A stretch of 64,000 nucleotides of DNA from Apiosordaria backusii (lineage: Eukaryota > Ascomycota > Sordariomycetes > Sordariales > Lasiosphaeriaceae): contig JAUKTV010000005.1 of the NCBI GenBank assembly GCA_030549205.1, forward strand, positions 1,674,001-1,738,000, written 5' to 3'. A program made the position numbers and the translations under genes. Under the pieces are notes generated by a model. It was not told the origin of the DNA and searched no databases. It worked only from the letters and a program-made list of their open reading frames with translations. Shown piece after piece: positions 62,853 through 64,000 of this stretch (position 1 is the first letter of the stretch; each line of letters starts with the position of its first letter).

Positions 62853-64000
62853 ATGTCGCAAATCAAGCGCCTAGACGCCTCTCTCACCAAACACTTGGAT
62901 CGCCGAAAATCCCGCGACACATTGCGCAGTCTGACCCTCGTACCTCCTGGCATGGCAGATTTCTCATCTAATGCGTACCTCTCCCTCTCTGCTCAGCCAT
63001 CAGTCAAAGCCGCGTTCCTGGCACGTCTGCAAGCTGCTGCACAAGTACCCCCCTCCGCCAACCCTCCACCTCTTTTGGGCTCAGGAGGCTCTCGTCTTCT
63101 TGACGGAAACTCAGCCAGGGCAGAGTTGTTGGAGCAAACCCTTGCAGCCTTCCACAATGCCCCGGCTGCCCTGCTCTTCAACTCGGCCATGGACGCGAAT
63201 GTAGGGTTATTCAGCTGTGTGCCCCAGCCAGACGATGTCATTCTATACGACGAGTTAGTTCATGCCAGCATCCACGACGGGATGCGTCTTAGCCGTGCAG
63301 GAAAAAAGATACCGTTTCTGCACAACGCGGTGTGGAGCGGCGAGGAGACGGCGTCGCATGTTGGCTCAGGTGACGGGGAGCCTAGGCCGCTGGAAGCGGT
63401 TTTAGTTGGCCTTCTGAATGGACCGGGCGGGCATCTCTTCAGTTCCGGAGACAGAAATGTCTTTGTTGCTGTTGAGGGTGTCTACAGCATGGATGGGGAT
63501 GCGGCCCCTCTAAGAGAAGTCACGGCTTGTGTAGAGCGTTGGCTTCCGCAGGGAAATGGGTTTGTTGTTGTCGACGAGGCTCACTCAGTAGGAGTTTTCG
63601 GGGATAGTGGTCAAGGTCTGGTGTGCGAGCTGGGTCTCGAGGATCGAGTATGGGCGAGGGTGTTGGGGTTTGGTAAAGCGATGGGCTGTTCAGGCGGTAC
63701 GTATGACTTGCATACCATCCGCTAGTAATGTGGTTCTGACATGTCCAGGACTCATCCTGTGTTCCGAGGTCACACGATCGTATTTGATCAACTATGCTCG
63801 CACTCTCATCTACACAACCGCTATGGCGTTTCCTTCTTTGATCAGCATCGAAGTCAGTTACGAATTCATCATGAACGGCGGAGCTGAGCCACTAGTTCGA
63901 CACCTGCGAGCTCTCGTCAAGCAAGCTCACCGCCTGCTACTGGCGGTGTGCGAGCGACAGAAGCCTCCGTCTCATCTACTGCGCGTCAGCTCCATCGAGC
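62853..64000 (+). CDS. bioF: KAPA (AON) synthase BioF, truncated by window edge
   Basis: Exons 62853-63696 and 63749-64000+, intron GTACGT...TCCAG. The alpha-oxoamine synthase features are LLGSGGSRLLDGNS, EQTLAAFHNAPAALLFNSAMDAN, VILYDELVHASIHDGMRLS, EGVYSMDGDAAPL, VVDEAHSVGVFG, and the PLP-lysine region GFGKAMGCSG, continuing GLILCSEVTRSYLINYARTL after the junction. It condenses pimeloyl-CoA/ACP with alanine in biotin synthesis, possibly in peroxisomes in fungi. The start at 62853 is favoured; an in-frame ATG at 62778 would add 25 residues. The frame is still open at the window end. Confidence 0.9.

Overview
The window looks like nuclear DNA of a filamentous ascomycete, most likely a sordariomycete. 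The genes carry short (about 40-130 bp) GT-AG introns, often with CTAAC/CTGAC-like branch sites. The gene families are fungal: a HET-domain protein, a Zn2Cys6 factor, a Ctr copper transporter with a C-terminal CC tail, an Hce2-like secreted protein and a fused BioD-BioA. A single dispersed 5S rRNA gene is present, as is usual in Neurospora-like fungi. About 25 genes or gene remnants are supported. Exon joins were worked out by hand from splice consensus, reading phase and family alignments recalled from memory; no search was run.

Layout. 0-13 kb: an alpha/beta-hydrolase, a DenD-like sugar-acid dehydrogenase, a secreted beta-lactamase-fold hydrolase with an 11-nt microexon, a fungal multi-pass membrane protein with a GC-AG intron, a GH36 raffinose-synthase/alpha-galactosidase-like enzyme and an HNH-nuclease protein. 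13-23 kb: a dynamin-like (Mx-type) GTPase and a HET-domain protein in tandem, a small membrane protein, and a coiled-coil protein built partly on a 21-nt tandem repeat. 24-30 kb: an Hce2/Ecp2-like secreted protein, a GST-like protein, two adjacent TA-flanked inverted-repeat elements, a Ctr copper transporter with a TTTGCTCA site upstream, the 5S rRNA gene and a single-pass surface protein. 32-43 kb: a glycine-rich microprotein, a fungal family often labelled GGPP synthase without visible support, and a 2295-residue protein joining a ZNFX1/NFX1-type SF1 helicase, a Cys-rich finger segment, a coiled coil and three CbxX/CfqX-type AAA modules. 44-51 kb: the C-terminal and N-terminal parts of a short-chain dehydrogenase lie on opposite strands on either side of a CM1 (centrosomin motif) protein, as if an inversion of about 6 kb cut the gene. 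52-54 kb: a Zn2Cys6 regulator with a polyalanine run. 56-59 kb: a divergent pair that separately encode the two halves of the plant/bacterial Tm-1 protein (TIM-barrel and UPF0261). 60-64 kb: a divergent biotin pair, BioD-BioA (with an apparent 1-nt frameshift) and BioF (cut by the window edge).

A family of short inverted-repeat elements (termini with TGGACAAAA, internal 21-nt GATAGTCG-type repeats) occurs at 5.3, 23.1 and 44.0 kb, with a solo terminus at 59.1 kb. The least conventional items are the helicase/triple-AAA protein, the HNH-dynamin-HET neighbourhood, the split dehydrogenase, the broken biotin gene and the two families of miniature elements.
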